DNA of 64,000 bases from Ruegeria atlantica (GCF_013032455.1 NZ_WQCF01000013.1:1-64000); one strand, 5' to 3'. Positions 16,135-26,570 are shown, counted from the first letter of the stretch. Program-made: numbers and translations. Notes: generated by a model from the sequence alone, not told the origin.

Positions 16135-16231
16135 GCAGCCTCACTGTCTTGGTCAGACAGTAGGGGCGTTGGGCCCGGTTGCAAGCGAAAGCCGGTGAGG
16201 GCGGGGCGACCGACGGCCGCCCAGATCCCAT

Positions 16232-18121
16232 TTACTGCGCAAATCCGATGGATTTCAGCGCAACCTCGATTTCGTCCAGAATCGCCGGATCGTCGATGGT
16301 TGCAGGCATCTTGTACTCTTTGCTGTCTGCGATCGAAACCATTGTTCCACGCAAGATTTTACCCGAGCGTGTTTTGGGCAAGCGATCCACGACAACGGCC
16401 TGTTTGAAGGCAGCAACCGGTCCGATCTTTTCGCGCACCAGCTTGACCACGTCCTGTACTACCTCACCGTGGTCGCGATCACAGCCCGCGTTCAGGCAGA
16501 GGAAACCCACCGGCATTTGACCTTTGAGCTGATCCGACACGCCGATTACTGCGCATTCGGCGACGTCTGGATGTGCGGCCAGCACCTCCTCCATTCCGCC
16601 GGTAGACAGGCGGTGACCCGCGACGTTGATCACGTCATCAGTGCGCGCCATGATATAAAGATAACCGTCCTCATCAATCATGCCAGCGTCGCCGGTTTCG
16701 TAGTACCCAGGGAACTGATTCAGGTACGAGCTTTTGAACCGCTCTTCTGCATTCCACAGCGTCGGCAGTGTGCCTGGGGGAAGGGGTAATTTGACTGCAA
16801 TCGCACCCAGTTCGCCGGGTTTCACCGCGTGGCCGCCTTCGTCTAGGATCTGTACGTCATAGCCTGGCATCGGCTTGGCCGGAGAGCCCAGCTTAACCGG
16901 CAGTTCTTCGATACCCAGCGGGTTGCCCGCGATGGCCCAGCCTGTTTCCGTCTGCCACCAGTGGTCGATCACCGGAACCTTCAGTGCATCTTGCGCCCAT
17001 TCGATGGTATCCGGGTCTGCGCGTTCGCCCGCCAGAAACAGCGCGCGCAGGCCAGACAGGTCGTATTTCGCCAGCATCTCGCCTTTTGGGTCTTCCCGTT
17101 TAACGGCGCGAATGGCGGTGGGAGCGGTGAAGAAGCTTTTGACCTTATGTTCGGAAATTACCCGCCAGAAGGTACCCGCGTCAGGTGTGCCGACAGGTTT
17201 GCCCTCGAACACAATGGTTGTATTGCCGTGGATCAGCGGGGCGTAACAGATGTAAGAGTGCCCCACCACCCAGCCCACGTCAGACGCGGCCCAGAACACA
17301 TCGCCGGGGTCGACGTCGTAAATGTTCTTCATTGTCCAGTTCAGAGCCACCAGGTGACCCGCGGTAGGGCGCACAACGCCCTTGGGGGCTCCAGTCGTAC
17401 CCGAGGTGTAAAGGATATAGGCCGGATCATTGCCATCTACCGGCACACATTCTGCCGGTTCAACGCCGTACTGGAACCCGTGCCAGTTAAAATCGCGCCC
17501 CTCGACCAATTGCGCCACTTCCTGCTCGCGCTGGAAGATCACGCAGAAATCGGGTTTGTGGCTGGCCATCTCTATGGCGCCGTCTAGCAGAGGTTTGTAG
17601 TGAACCACGCGGCCCGGTTCCATCCCGCACGAGGCGGCGATGATCGCCTTTGGCTTGGCATCATCGATCCGAACGGCCAGTTCGTTGCTTGCAAAACCAC
17701 CGAACACAACCGAATGAACCGCACCGAGGCGTGCGCAGGCCAACATGGCCTCCAGGGCTTCGGGGATCATCGGCATATAGATGATGACCCGATCACCCTT
17801 TTCGACACCCTTGTCCCGCAACGCCCCGGCCAAAGTGGCGACACGGTTGCGCAGCTCGACATAGGAAATTTCGCGCTTGGTGTGTGTGATCGGGCTGTCG
17901 TAGATGATAGCCGTCTGCTCGCCGCGGCCGTTTTCGACGTGGCGGTCTACCGCGTTCCAGCAGGTGTTGACCTTGGCGTCGCAGAACCATTCATAGAGCG
18001 GAGCGTTGTCGTCAAAAAGCGCCTTGGTCGGCGGTTTGATCCAGTCTATCCCCTTGGCGGCTTCCATCCAGAATGCCTCGGGGTCTGACTTCCAACTCTG
18101 GTATACGTCCTGATATGCCAC
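16232..18121 (-). CDS. prpE: propionyl-CoA synthetase
   Basis: This 629-residue acyl-CoA synthetase of the acetyl/propionyl-CoA ligase family activates propionate with ATP and CoA. The ATP-binding motif YTSGTTGAPKG, the ACAS N-terminal domain and the acylatable Lys segment PKTRSGKILRGT near the C-terminus are all present. The GTG at 18121 is chosen as the start because an AAGGAGGAGG site lies just upstream and the protein then begins with the usual MAYQDVYQSW; a longer frame to 18175 lacks such support. The upstream region has TTTGCAA-type repeats (18218-18315), suggesting control by a short-chain acyl-CoA regulator. Confidence 0.94.
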   Translation of the reverse strand: MAYQDVYQSWKSDPEAFWMEAAKGIDWIKPPTKALFDDNAPLYEWFCDAKVNTCWNAVDRHVENGRGEQTAIIYDSPITHTKREISYVELRNRVATLAGALRDKGVEKGDRVIIYMPMIPEALEAMLACARLGAVHSVVFGGFASNELAVRIDDAKPKAIIAASCGMEPGRVVHYKPLLDGAIEMASHKPDFCVIFQREQEVAQLVEGRDFNWHGFQYGVEPAECVPVDGNDPAYILYTSGTTGAPKGVVRPTAGHLVALNWTMKNIYDVDPGDVFWAASDVGWVVGHSYICYAPLIHGNTTIVFEGKPVGTPDAGTFWRVISEHKVKSFFTAPTAIRAVKREDPKGEMLAKYDLSGLRALFLAGERADPDTIEWAQDALKVPVIDHWWQTETGWAIAGNPLGIEELPVKLGSPAKPMPGYDVQILDEGGHAVKPGELGAIAVKLPLPPGTLPTLWNAEERFKSSYLNQFPGYYETGDAGMIDEDGYLYIMARTDDVINVAGHRLSTGGMEEVLAAHPDVAECAVIGVSDQLKGQMPVGFLCLNAGCDRDHGEVVQDVVKLVREKIGPVAAFKQAVVVDRLPKTRSGKILRGTMVSIADSKEYKMPATIDDPAILDEIEVALKSIGFAQ

Positions 18122-18217
18122 AATGGCCTCCTCCTTCAACTCCGCGATTTGTGTAAGGCCGTGAGGGGGCGGCACACAAGCAAAGGAAATGACGGAGCGT
18201 CACTTTATCGCAAAATC

Positions 18218-18315
18218 TTTGCAGGATTTGCCAAAGTGGGCTGCAAATTTTTGCAAACCTCCTGCCAGGGGCAAAGTTGTGTGTGTCAGAGGGCCAGTTT
18301 TGCAAATCTGCAAAT
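18218..18315. promoter_or_regulatory. TTTGCAA/TTGCAAA operator-like sites upstream of prpE
   Basis: Three related inverted sites occur within 100 bases: TTTGCAGGATTTGCCAAA at 18218-18235, CTGCAAATTTTTGCAAA at 18241-18257 and TTTTGCAAATCTGCAAAT at 18298-18315. The first two approximate TTTGCAA-N4-TTGCAAA, close to what I recall for ScfR-family regulators such as PccR and RamB, which control propionate and acetate assimilation. No such regulator gene is in the window. Confidence 0.55.
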
Positions 18316-18342
18316 AATCGAATGCAAAGAATCACTGGTGCC

Positions 18343-18364
18343 CAGGTGCCTCTGAGGGCACCTG
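18343..18364. terminator. hairpin downstream of maeB
   Basis: Perfect 8-bp arms CAGGTGCC/GGCACCTG enclose TCTGAG, 18 bases past the maeB stop codon. No real T run follows on either strand, so termination efficiency is doubtful. Confidence 0.4.
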
Positions 18365-18381
18365 AGATTTAGTGTCGTGGA

Positions 18382-20655
18382 CTAGCTGTATTGCGTGACT
18401 GGCGTGCCTGCAATTGCGGCCATGTTCAGCAACCCACGCGCCGTTATAGATGGGGTCACGATATGGGCCTTGTTGCCCATGCCCATCAGGATCGGCCCAA
18501 CCTCAAGCCCATCAGCTTTCATCTTCAGGATGTTGCGCACACCGCTGGCCGCATCCGCATGGGCAAAGATCAGCACGTTGGCCGTTCCTTCCAGACGCGA
18601 GTTCGGAAAAATGCGCGACCGTAGTTCCGGGTCCAGCGCCAGATCAAGGTTCATCTCACCTTCATAGGTAAAGTCTCGCGGTTCGGAATCGAGGATTTCC
18701 AGCGCGGCCCTCAGACGTTTTCCTGACCCTTCGGCCTGGTTGCCGAATTGCGATTGTGAACAGAAGGCGATATTGGGTTCGATCCCAAATCGCCGCACGT
18801 GACGGGCTGCGCCGATCGTGATTTCAGCCAGTTCCTCGGGTGTTGGCAATAGTCGCACATGCGTATCGGCGATGAACAGGGGGCCATCTTCAAGGATCAT
18901 CAGTGACAACGCACCATGCGGATGTTGTTCACCATTGGCCAGAACCTGTTCGACATAGTTCAGGTGCCAGCGATACTCGCCAAAAGTACCGCAGATCATG
19001 CTGTCTGCATCACCGCGATGAACCATGATGGCGGCAATTGCGGTGTTGTTTGTGCGCATGATTGCCTTGGCAAGATCAGGGGTGACGCCACGGCGCTGCA
19101 TGATTTCGTGATAGGAATTCCAGTATTCGTAATACCGTGGGTCGTCTTCCGGGTTCACGATCGGGAAGTCATGGCCGGGGCGAACAGTAAGGCCCAACCG
19201 TTCACATCGCGCTTCGATTACGTCCGGGCGGCCGATCAGAATGGGTGTCTCAGTGGTTTCTTCCAAAATGGCCTGAGCTGCACGGAGAACACGTTCGTCC
19301 TCGCCCTCGGAAAACACGATCCGTCGCGAGGCGGCAGTTGCAGCCTCGAAAACGGGGCGCATGAGAAGGGCGGATTTGAACACGGTCTCATTCAGGCGCT
19401 CTTTATAGGCCTCAATATCGTCGATCGGGCGCTTGGCCACACCGCTTTTCATAGCCGCCTTGGCAACAGCCGAGGACACAACGCCCACCAGACGCGGATC
19501 AAATGGTTTCGGGATCAGGTAATCCGGGCCGAAAGTCAGTTGCTCACCTTTATAGGCTGCGGCGGCTTCGGCGCTGGTGGTGGCGCGGGCCATTTCGGCG
19601 ATACCATCGACGCATGCGATCTGCATTTCGTCATTGATCTCGGTCGCACCCACATCCAGAGCACCCCGGAAAATGAAAGGGAAGCACAGGACATTGTTCA
19701 CCTGATTGGGGAAATCGCTGCGACCCGTTGCGATGATCGCGTCAGGGGCAACCTCGCGCGCGGCTTGTGGCAGAATTTCCGGTGACGGGTTGGCCAGCGC
19801 AAAGATGATCGGGCGCTTGGCCATTTTCTTGACCATCTCGGGCTTGAGCACGTTGGGCCCGCTCAGACCCAGAAACAGGTCGGCATCCCCGATCACGTCG
19901 TCCAGCGTGCGCAGGTCGGTTTTCTGCGCAAACTGATCCTTGTGCGGGTTCATATCCTCGGTGCGGCCCTCATAGACAAGGCCGTTGACGTCGCACAGCC
20001 AGATATTCTCGCGCTTAACACCCAGTTTCACCAGCATGCTCAGACAGGCAATCCCCGCCGCGCCGCCTCCGGTCGAGACGACCTTGATCTCTTCGAACTT
20101 CTTTCTGGCCACGTGCAGTGCGTTTTTTGCGGCCGCGCCGACAACAATGGCGGTGCCGTGTTGGTCGTCGTGGAAAACCGGAATGTTCATCCGCTCGCGA
20201 CAGATTTTCTCGACGATAAAACAGTCGGGGGCTTTGATGTCTTCCAGATTGATGGCGCCGAAGGTTGGCTCCAGTGCGCAAACGATGTCGGCCAGCTTTT
20301 CCGGGTCGGGCTGATCAACTTCGATGTCAAAACAGTCAATGCCCGCAAACTTTTTGAAAAGAACCGCCTTGCCTTCCATCACCGGCTTTGAAGCCAGCGC
20401 GCCGATATTCCCAAGCCCCAGAACTGCTGTTCCGTTCGAGACAACAGCCACAAGATTGCCCCGCGCAGTATATAGGGCAGCGTTGTGTGGGTCGGCCTTG
20501 ATCTCAAGGCTTGCTTCAGCGACGCCGGGGGAATAAGCGCGGGCAAGATCACGACCGTTTGCCATCGGTTTTGTCGCCTTGATCTCCAGCTTGCCGGGCT
20601 TTGGATGGGCGTGATAATCAAGCGCGGCCTGCCGCAGGCTGGGTGTATCGGACAT
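18382..20655 (-). CDS. maeB: NADP-dependent malic enzyme with phosphotransacetylase-like domain
   Basis: The 757-residue protein oxidatively decarboxylates malate to pyruvate, making NADPH. The malic enzyme part covers about 1-430, with [24 protein letters not shown] and a Rossmann loop [12 protein letters not shown]. Residues about 440-757 resemble phosphate acetyltransferase ([12 protein letters not shown]), a fusion normal for the MaeB family in which the second domain usually lacks acetyltransferase activity and has an allosteric role. ATG at 20655. It stands alone, flanked by prpE and a divergent membrane-protein gene; both enzymes serve growth on acids. Confidence 0.96.
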   Translation of the reverse strand: MSDTPSLRQAALDYHAHPKPGKLEIKATKPMANGRDLARAYSPGVAEASLEIKADPHNAALYTARGNLVAVVSNGTAVLGLGNIGALASKPVMEGKAVLFKKFAGIDCFDIEVDQPDPEKLADIVCALEPTFGAINLEDIKAPDCFIVEKICRERMNIPVFHDDQHGTAIVVGAAAKNALHVARKKFEEIKVVSTGGGAAGIACLSMLVKLGVKRENIWLCDVNGLVYEGRTEDMNPHKDQFAQKTDLRTLDDVIGDADLFLGLSGPNVLKPEMVKKMAKRPIIFALANPSPEILPQAAREVAPDAIIATGRSDFPNQVNNVLCFPFIFRGALDVGATEINDEMQIACVDGIAEMARATTSAEAAAAYKGEQLTFGPDYLIPKPFDPRLVGVVSSAVAKAAMKSGVAKRPIDDIEAYKERLNETVFKSALLMRPVFEAATAASRRIVFSEGEDERVLRAAQAILEETTETPILIGRPDVIEARCERLGLTVRPGHDFPIVNPEDDPRYYEYWNSYHEIMQRRGVTPDLAKAIMRTNNTAIAAIMVHRGDADSMICGTFGEYRWHLNYVEQVLANGEQHPHGALSLMILEDGPLFIADTHVRLLPTPEELAEITIGAARHVRRFGIEPNIAFCSQSQFGNQAEGSGKRLRAALEILDSEPRDFTYEGEMNLDLALDPELRSRIFPNSRLEGTANVLIFAHADAASGVRNILKMKADGLEVGPILMGMGNKAHIVTPSITARGLLNMAAIAGTPVTQYS

Positions 20656-20820
20656 TGGCGTTTTGGCTCCGTTCTGAAATTTGATTTAGCCTTAAACTAT
20701 TTTTTCCGGCTTGGCTACGTCGCGTCAGTTGATAGGTTAAATATGGCCGTTTTGCCGCTGCGGTTGATTTCTGTCACAAAACATTTACTGTCCGTCGACC
20801 TTGAAATTGGGGTCAGCCGT

Positions 20821-21519
20821 ATGAGCACAAAGCAGAACTTGGGGTCAGACTCTGACCTTTCAATCGCCAGCAACAATTTTGGAACCGACCGTTTTGCATT
20901 TCGCGCTGCCATCGCATTGGCAGTGGTCATACTGTGCGGCATTTCGATTTGGCCAGTTCAGGCAGCCGCATTCAATCAAGAGGGCGGTCTGATCGAAACT
21001 GGCTCGGCAGCGGCTTTGCTCATTGCGGCACTGGTGGCGCTGTACCGGTATCGCGGGATAAGCCGACTGTATATCGGCGTGGTCCTGCTGCTACTGGCAG
21101 AGCGAGAGCTTGAAGCCGACATTTATGCAGTAGACAGCGTGCCTTACTTTATTCTGCACGGGCTGGATGTCCTATTGGACATGACGATTGTGCGTGTGGC
21201 GTTGGCGGTAATCGTGTTGGGCGGGCTGATCTGGCACGGGGTGCCGACCGGGTGGCGCGCACTCAAGGCGCGGGCTCCGTTTCTTATGGTGTTCTTTCTA
21301 GCAGGCATGTGCGCTGTTGTGGCTCAGGGGCTGGAAGAAATCAGTAGTGCTATGGGGGCCGAGATGACCGAAGTCATGGCGACCCGTCTGTTCGTGCTGG
21401 AAGAAACGCTCGAGATGTTCTTTTCGATTGGCATTTTGGCCGCCGTTCTGATCGGATGGCCGAAAACCAAGGCCGAAGAGACAGTCAATGAGCAAACCTC
21501 AAAACCAAATATGCGCTGA
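20821..21519 (+). CDS. polytopic membrane protein of unknown function
   Basis: The 232-residue product has a short polar N-terminus and about six predicted transmembrane helices, beginning with AAIALAVVILCGISIW, including a VALAVIVLGGLIWHG helix and ending with SIGILAAVLIGW. The acidic loop QGLEEISSAMGAEMTEV and the segment RLFVLEETLEM between the last helices are notable. No family is recognised. The ATG at 20821 (GGGG about 9 bases upstream) is preferred, although in-frame ATGs exist upstream such as 20743. Its end overlaps the next gene by 32 bases, so the two are probably cotranscribed. Confidence 0.7.
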   Translation: MSTKQNLGSDSDLSIASNNFGTDRFAFRAAIALAVVILCGISIWPVQAAAFNQEGGLIETGSAAALLIAALVALYRYRGISRLYIGVVLLLLAERELEADIYAVDSVPYFILHGLDVLLDMTIVRVALAVIVLGGLIWHGVPTGWRALKARAPFLMVFFLAGMCAVVAQGLEEISSAMGAEMTEVMATRLFVLEETLEMFFSIGILAAVLIGWPKTKAEETVNEQTSKPNMR

Positions 21520-22585
21520 AATACGCCTGCCGACCCAGGAACTGCGCAACGACATACCGTTTTACACCAAGGTTCTGGGCATGCGGATGGACATGATCTA
21601 CCCCGCAGATGACCCACGTGTCGCTGTATTCTCGGGCCACGGCTTGCGTCTGCGGATCGAAAAGGATGCGCCAGAGACGCCGGGTACCGTGCGAATCCTG
21701 ACGGACAAGCCGGATGAATTTGCCAACGGTCAGCGTGATCTGGTGGCACCCAATGGAACACGGGTCGAGATTGATGAACTGAACCCACCGATGGTCATGC
21801 CGGAAACGGTGCACTCCTTCGTTGTGCGTCGTCTTAAGGATCAGGCGCCGTGGATTATTGGTCGGGCTGGTATGCACTATCGCGATCTGGTGCCGGACCG
21901 GTTGGGTGGGTCGATCATCGCCAGCCATATCCGCATTCCTGATGGTGGGCCGGTGCCGGATATGGTGCATTTCCACAAGGTCGGATTTCAATTGATCTTC
22001 TGTATCCATGGCTGGGTAGACGTGGTCTATGAAGATCAGGGTGAAAAGATGCGCCTGACTGCAGGCGATTGCTTTATCCAGCCACCGGAAATCCGTCACC
22101 GGGTGCTTGAGGCGTCAGACAACGTGCAGGTGATCGAGATTGGTGTTCCGGCGGAACATGTCACCGAAATTGATCACGATATGGACCTACCGACTCCACA
22201 TTACCGCCCCGGCCGGGAATGGCAGGGCCAGCGGTTCGTATTCAATCAGGCCGAAGGCGCCGAATGGGGGGCGTTCCGACTGCCGGGTTACATCTGCCGC
22301 GATACAACCATTTCTGAAAACACCAAAGGTGTTGCCGGGGTGCAGGTTGTACGCAAAGGGCATGGCGATCCGGTTTGGGCTACCCATGATACCGATATCC
22401 ACTTTACCTTCGTCATGAGTGGCGAGGTCACACTTGAGGGCGAAGGCCGGGAACCCTATCGGTTGGAGCAAGGCGATGCTTTCGTGATCCCGCCCTGTAT
22501 GCGCACCCGGTTGGCTGATCCTTCCGAAGATGTCGAATTGCTAGAGGTCACGCTACCCGGCACGTTCAATACGGTTCTGGGGTAA
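21488..22585 (+). CDS. VOC (glyoxalase-like) plus double-cupin protein
   Basis: The 365-residue protein appears to join three metal-binding-type beta domains. Residues about 7-95 look like a vicinal oxygen chelate unit (LRNDIPFYTKVLGMRMDMIY). Residues about 150-225 form a first cupin (MVHFHKVGFQLIFCIHG, then GDCFIQPPEIRH), and 280-360 a second cupin (IHFTFVMSGEVTLEGEG, then GDAFVIPPCMR). The first cupin retains candidate His ligands (HFH, RHR); the second retains fewer. It could be an oxygenase or isomerase acting on a small organic acid, but no substrate is indicated. It follows the membrane protein with a 32-base overlap. Confidence 0.8.
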   Translation: MSKPQNQICAEIRLPTQELRNDIPFYTKVLGMRMDMIYPADDPRVAVFSGHGLRLRIEKDAPETPGTVRILTDKPDEFANGQRDLVAPNGTRVEIDELNPPMVMPETVHSFVVRRLKDQAPWIIGRAGMHYRDLVPDRLGGSIIASHIRIPDGGPVPDMVHFHKVGFQLIFCIHGWVDVVYEDQGEKMRLTAGDCFIQPPEIRHRVLEASDNVQVIEIGVPAEHVTEIDHDMDLPTPHYRPGREWQGQRFVFNQAEGAEWGAFRLPGYICRDTTISENTKGVAGVQVVRKGHGDPVWATHDTDIHFTFVMSGEVTLEGEGREPYRLEQGDAFVIPPCMRTRLADPSEDVELLEVTLPGTFNTVLG

Positions 22586-22674
22586 GGAATCTTCTGCTTG
22601 GGGGTTCATCTTCACGAGCAGTTTCATTTAGGGTACGACTTTCTGACCAACTGATCAAAAATTGGGGAATCGCC

Positions 22675-23067
22675 ATGACTTTGAAAGACGCGGCACTGTC
22701 TGTCCGGGAAAAAGCTTATGCTCCCTATTCAAACTTTAAGGTTGGTGCGGCGATCCAGGCGGCGTCTGGTCAGGTTTTCTCGGGTTGCAACGTAGAAAAC
22801 GTCGCCTATCCCGAAGGCACCTGTGCCGAGGCCGGTGCCATCGCCGCCATGGTCGCGGCGGGCGAGCAAGCCCTGACCGAAGTTTACGTGGTGGCGTCTT
22901 CTCCGCAACCTGTGCCACCGTGTGGCGGGTGCCGCCAAAAGCTGGCCGAGTTCGGAAAGCGTGACGTCAAAGTGACCTTGGCCACTGTGGGCGGTGCTGA
23001 GTTCGAAACCACGATTGGGGATCTTCTGCCGGGTGCCTTCGACGCCTCGCATATGGAGGATGTCTGA
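22675..23067 (+). CDS. cdd: cytidine deaminase
   Basis: The 130-residue enzyme converts cytidine and deoxycytidine to uridine and deoxyuridine. Zinc-site motifs are CAEAGAIAAM (catalytic Glu, with the first Cys replacing His as in the tetrameric class) and PCGGCRQ. The N-terminal YAPYSNFKVGAA and GCNVENVAYPEGTCAE are typical. It is the first gene of a five-gene nucleoside salvage operon. The ATG has a TTGGGGAA ribosome site. No regulator gene is linked. Confidence 0.96.
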   Translation: MTLKDAALSVREKAYAPYSNFKVGAAIQAASGQVFSGCNVENVAYPEGTCAEAGAIAAMVAAGEQALTEVYVVASSPQPVPPCGGCRQKLAEFGKRDVKVTLATVGGAEFETTIGDLLPGAFDASHMEDV

Positions 23068-23071
23068 GCCG

Positions 23072-24379
23072 ATGGACGCCCGCTCGATTATTGCCAAACT
23101 GCGCCGCGAACAGGTGCCGACGAGTAAAGAGCTGACATGGTTCGCGCAAGGGCTTGCTGATGGCGGCGTCAGCGATGCACAGGCCGGAGCTTTTGCAATG
23201 GCCGTCTGCATGGGTGGGTTGGGCGCAAAGGGGCGGGCCGATCTGACCGTGGCGATGCGCGACAGCGGCGATGTGCTTAGCTGGGATTTTGACGGCCCGG
23301 TGATCGACAAACATTCGACCGGAGGGGTGGGCGATTGCGTTTCGCTGGTGCTTGCGCCAGTGTTGGCCGAACTCGGCGCGTATGTTCCGATGATCTCGGG
23401 GCGGGGGTTGGGCCATACCGGTGGCACGTTGGACAAACTGGAATCGATACCGGGCGTCAGCACGCAGATCGGGCAGGAGCGCCTGACCCAGATTCTGCAC
23501 GAAACCGGGGCAGCCATTGTTGGTGCCACGGGCCAGATCGCGCCTGCGGACAAGCGGCTTTACGCAATTCGCGATGTAACGGCGACCGTTGAAAGCCTGG
23601 ATCTCATCACCGCGTCGATCCTGTCCAAGAAATTGGCCGCCAGCCCCGAGGCATTGGTGCTGGATGTCAAGGTAGGCAGCGGTGCCTTTATGAAAACGCT
23701 TGAGGATGCGCGCAATTTGGCACGCGCTTTGACAGAGACTGCAAACGCCGCTGGTTGCCGAACATCTGCGGTGATCACGGATATGAACCAACCACTGGCC
23801 CCTGCGCTGGGCAACGCGCTAGAAGTGGCCGAGGTGATGAAGGTTCTGACCGACACGCATTACACGCCGCTCGCTGAAATCACGGCGGAACTGGGTGGGG
23901 TTCTGCTGGCTGATGCGGGGATGTACGCAACGGCGGACGAGGGGCGCGACAAGATCACAGATGTCATCCGTGATGGCCGCGCGGCAGAGCGTTTCGGTCA
24001 CATGATGGCTGCCGTTGGCGGGCCGTTGCAGTTTGTCGAAAACTGGGTGCGTTTCTTGCCCGAAGCCAGCGTTATCCTCGAAGTTCCGGCACAGGACACG
24101 GGCTATATCACTGCTATCGACGGTGAGGCACTGGGTCTCGCCGTGGTCGCGCTGGGCGGTGGGCGGCAGGTTGAAGATGACGTGATTGACCCTGCAGTTG
24201 GTCTGTCGGCCATCGTGCGGCTTGGTGACAAGGTCGAAAAGGGTGGGCCATTGGCAGTTGTCCATGCGTCCCGTGAAGATGCCGCGCAGCATGCTGCTGA
24301 AACGATTCTGCGAGCAATCACGATCAGACCTGACGCAGTCATGGCACCTGTACTTGTGCACGAAAGGATTTCTTCGTGA
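23072..24379 (+). CDS. deoA: thymidine phosphorylase
   Basis: The 435-residue enzyme phosphorolyses thymidine (and deoxyuridine) to base and 2-deoxyribose-1-phosphate. Diagnostic segments are KHSTGGVGDCVSLVLAP, MISGRGLGHTGGTLDKLE and the pyrimidine-binding ASILSKKLA. The start at 23072 (MDARSIIAKLRR) is chosen from family N-termini and an upstream GGAGGA; an ATG at 23060 is possible and would overlap the cdd stop codon. The product feeds deoB, the next gene, and the 3' end overlaps deoB by 4 bases. Confidence 0.95.
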   Translation: MDARSIIAKLRREQVPTSKELTWFAQGLADGGVSDAQAGAFAMAVCMGGLGAKGRADLTVAMRDSGDVLSWDFDGPVIDKHSTGGVGDCVSLVLAPVLAELGAYVPMISGRGLGHTGGTLDKLESIPGVSTQIGQERLTQILHETGAAIVGATGQIAPADKRLYAIRDVTATVESLDLITASILSKKLAASPEALVLDVKVGSGAFMKTLEDARNLARALTETANAAGCRTSAVITDMNQPLAPALGNALEVAEVMKVLTDTHYTPLAEITAELGGVLLADAGMYATADEGRDKITDVIRDGRAAERFGHMMAAVGGPLQFVENWVRFLPEASVILEVPAQDTGYITAIDGEALGLAVVALGGGRQVEDDVIDPAVGLSAIVRLGDKVEKGGPLAVVHASREDAAQHAAETILRAITIRPDAVMAPVLVHERISS

Positions 24380-25587
24380 CCCGCGCGTTTCTGGTTGTGA
24401 TGGACTCGGTCGGTATCGGCGGGGCACCGGATGCGGACCGTTTCTTTAATGGCGAGACACCTGATACCGGCGCCAACACGCTGGCCCACATTGCGCAGGC
24501 CTGCGCCGAGGGTCAAGCCGAGGGCGGGCGTTCGGGGCCGTTGCACCTGCCCAATCTGGATGCGCTGGGGCTAGGCGCGGCGACACGCTTGGCCTCGGGT
24601 ACGGCCACACCTGGATTGCAGGCCGAACCGGTGGGCACTTGGGGCTGCGCGCGCGAGCATTCGCTGGGCAAGGATACGCCTTCGGGGCATTGGGAATTGG
24701 CTGGGCTGCCGGTGCCCTGGAATTGGCATTACTTCCCGGACACCTCACCATCTTTTCCACCTGAACTTAGCCGAGCCGCTGCCGAGGTTGCTGGAACCGA
24801 AGGCATTCTTGGTGATTGCCACGCCTCGGGCACCGCCATTATTGCCGAGCTTGGGCCCGAGCATATGCGAACAGGTTGGCCGATCTGCTACACCTCTGCC
24901 GACAGCGTCTTCCAGATCGCCGCTCATGAGGAAAGCTTTGGTCTCGACCGCCTGCTGGAGATGTGCAAATCATTAGCCCCGCGTCTGCATGAGATGAAAG
25001 TTGGGCGCGTTATCGCGCGGCCCTTCGTCGGCTCGCCTGAAACGGGCTTCACTCGTACCACCAATCGCAAGGACTACGCTATTCTGCCACCCGCTTCGGT
25101 GCTGACCAACTGGGCGCAAGATGCAGGGCGGCGTGTGCATGCGGTGGGCAAGATCGGCGATATTTTCTCGATGCAGGGGATCGACACGCTGCGCAAAGGA
25201 TCGGACGCCGAACTGATGGGACACCTATCTGATCTGGTCGATGAGGCCGAAGAGGGCAGCCTGACTTTCGCCAATTTTGTCGAATTTGACAGCCTGTATG
25301 GCCATCGCCGTGACATCAGCGGATATGCCCGCGCGCTGGAATGGTTCGACCGAGAGATTGGCGTGATCCTTCAGAAACTGCGCCCCGGAGACCTGATGCT
25401 GCTGACCGCTGATCACGGCAATGATCCCAGCTGGATCGGCACCGATCACACGCGCGAACAAGTGCCAGTTTTGATAGCCGGGCAAGGAACAGGCCAGATC
25501 GGCGCGGTGAATTTCGCCGACGTCGCCGCCAGTATCGCACATCACCTGAACATTCCGGCGCAAGGGCCGGGAAAGAGTTTCCTATGA
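24376..25587 (+). CDS. deoB: phosphopentomutase
   Basis: The 403-residue alkaline-phosphatase-fold enzyme moves phosphate from C1 to C5 of ribose or deoxyribose, linking deoA products to deoxyribose-5-phosphate catabolism. Family motifs are the N-terminal metal site VVMDSVGIGGAPDA, the conserved GKDTPSGHWELAG with the phospho-Thr, and the late metal sites LLTADHGNDPSW and GTDHTRE. It starts with GTG in a GTGA overlap with deoA. deoC is not in the window. Confidence 0.96.
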   Translation: MTRAFLVVMDSVGIGGAPDADRFFNGETPDTGANTLAHIAQACAEGQAEGGRSGPLHLPNLDALGLGAATRLASGTATPGLQAEPVGTWGCAREHSLGKDTPSGHWELAGLPVPWNWHYFPDTSPSFPPELSRAAAEVAGTEGILGDCHASGTAIIAELGPEHMRTGWPICYTSADSVFQIAAHEESFGLDRLLEMCKSLAPRLHEMKVGRVIARPFVGSPETGFTRTTNRKDYAILPPASVLTNWAQDAGRRVHAVGKIGDIFSMQGIDTLRKGSDAELMGHLSDLVDEAEEGSLTFANFVEFDSLYGHRRDISGYARALEWFDREIGVILQKLRPGDLMLLTADHGNDPSWIGTDHTREQVPVLIAGQGTGQIGAVNFADVAASIAHHLNIPAQGPGKSFL

Positions 25588-26570
25588 CTGTCGCTGACCT
25601 GCCTAAAGTCGAATTACACCTGCACCACGAGGGCGCGGCACCGCCCGCATTCATTCGCCAGCTGGCTCATGAAAAGCGCACGGACCTAAGTGGTATCTTC
25701 AAGCCCGACGGCAGCTACGACTTTCGCGATTTCGCGCATTTCCTCAGTGTCTATGAAGCCGCTTGCGAAGTATTGAAAACACCCGAAGATTTTCGCCGAT
25801 TGACCTTGGCGATCCTCGAAGAAAGTGCTGAGAACGGGGTAGTTTACTCGGAATCCTTCCTTAGCCCTGATTTTTGCGGTGGTGGTGATTTGCATGCTTG
25901 GCGTGACTACCTGAACGCCATTCAGGACGCTGCTGATGAGGCCGAGCGCAAATTCGACATCACCCTGCGCGGTGTCGTGACCTGTGTCCGCCATTTTGGA
26001 CCAGATCAGGCCAAGCGAAGCGCATATTGTGCCGCTGAGACAGCGGGCGATTGGATCACAGGCTTTGGTATGGGCGGCAACGAATCCGTTGGTAAACAGG
26101 GCGACTACGAGTGGGCCTTCGACTGCGCGCGTGAGGCCGGTTTGCGCCTAACCACACACGCAGGTGAGTTCGGCGGCCCTGAAAGCGTGCGTGATGCGAT
26201 CCGTAGCCTGGGTGTTGAACGGATCGGTCATGGTGTACGGGCCATCGAAGACCCGGACCTGATACACGAACTGGTCGACCGTGAGGTCACGCTAGAGGTC
26301 TGCCCCGGATCGAATGTGGTTCTGGGCCTCTACCCTGATTTTGGCACCCACCCGATCGCGAAACTCCGCGATGCGGGTGTCAAAGTTACCGTTTCTACGG
26401 ATGATCCGCCGTTTTTCCATACCACCATGCGGCGCGAATATGAGATGCTGAGCAAGGCCTTCGGCTGGAAAGCTGAAGATTTTGTCGCCTTGAATGAAAC
26501 GGCCCTTGCTGCCGCCTTTTGCGATGAAGACACCCGCGCGCGGGTCAAGAAAAGACTGGAGAGAACATGA
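25584..26570 (+). CDS. add: adenosine deaminase
   Basis: The 328-residue zinc hydrolase deaminates adenosine and deoxyadenosine to inosine forms. Seen are the metal motif [26 protein letters not shown], the catalytic [10 protein letters not shown] and the late [11 protein letters not shown]. The position after the first HxH is His-Glu rather than Leu-Asp or Leu-Glu, a variation on the common HLHLEG. Its ATG overlaps the deoB stop and its stop overlaps the upp start, both as ATGA, so expression is strongly coupled. Confidence 0.94.
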   Translation: MTVADLPKVELHLHHEGAAPPAFIRQLAHEKRTDLSGIFKPDGSYDFRDFAHFLSVYEAACEVLKTPEDFRRLTLAILEESAENGVVYSESFLSPDFCGGGDLHAWRDYLNAIQDAADEAERKFDITLRGVVTCVRHFGPDQAKRSAYCAAETAGDWITGFGMGGNESVGKQGDYEWAFDCAREAGLRLTTHAGEFGGPESVRDAIRSLGVERIGHGVRAIEDPDLIHELVDREVTLEVCPGSNVVLGLYPDFGTHPIAKLRDAGVKVTVSTDDPPFFHTTMRREYEMLSKAFGWKAEDFVALNETALAAAFCDEDTRARVKKRLERT

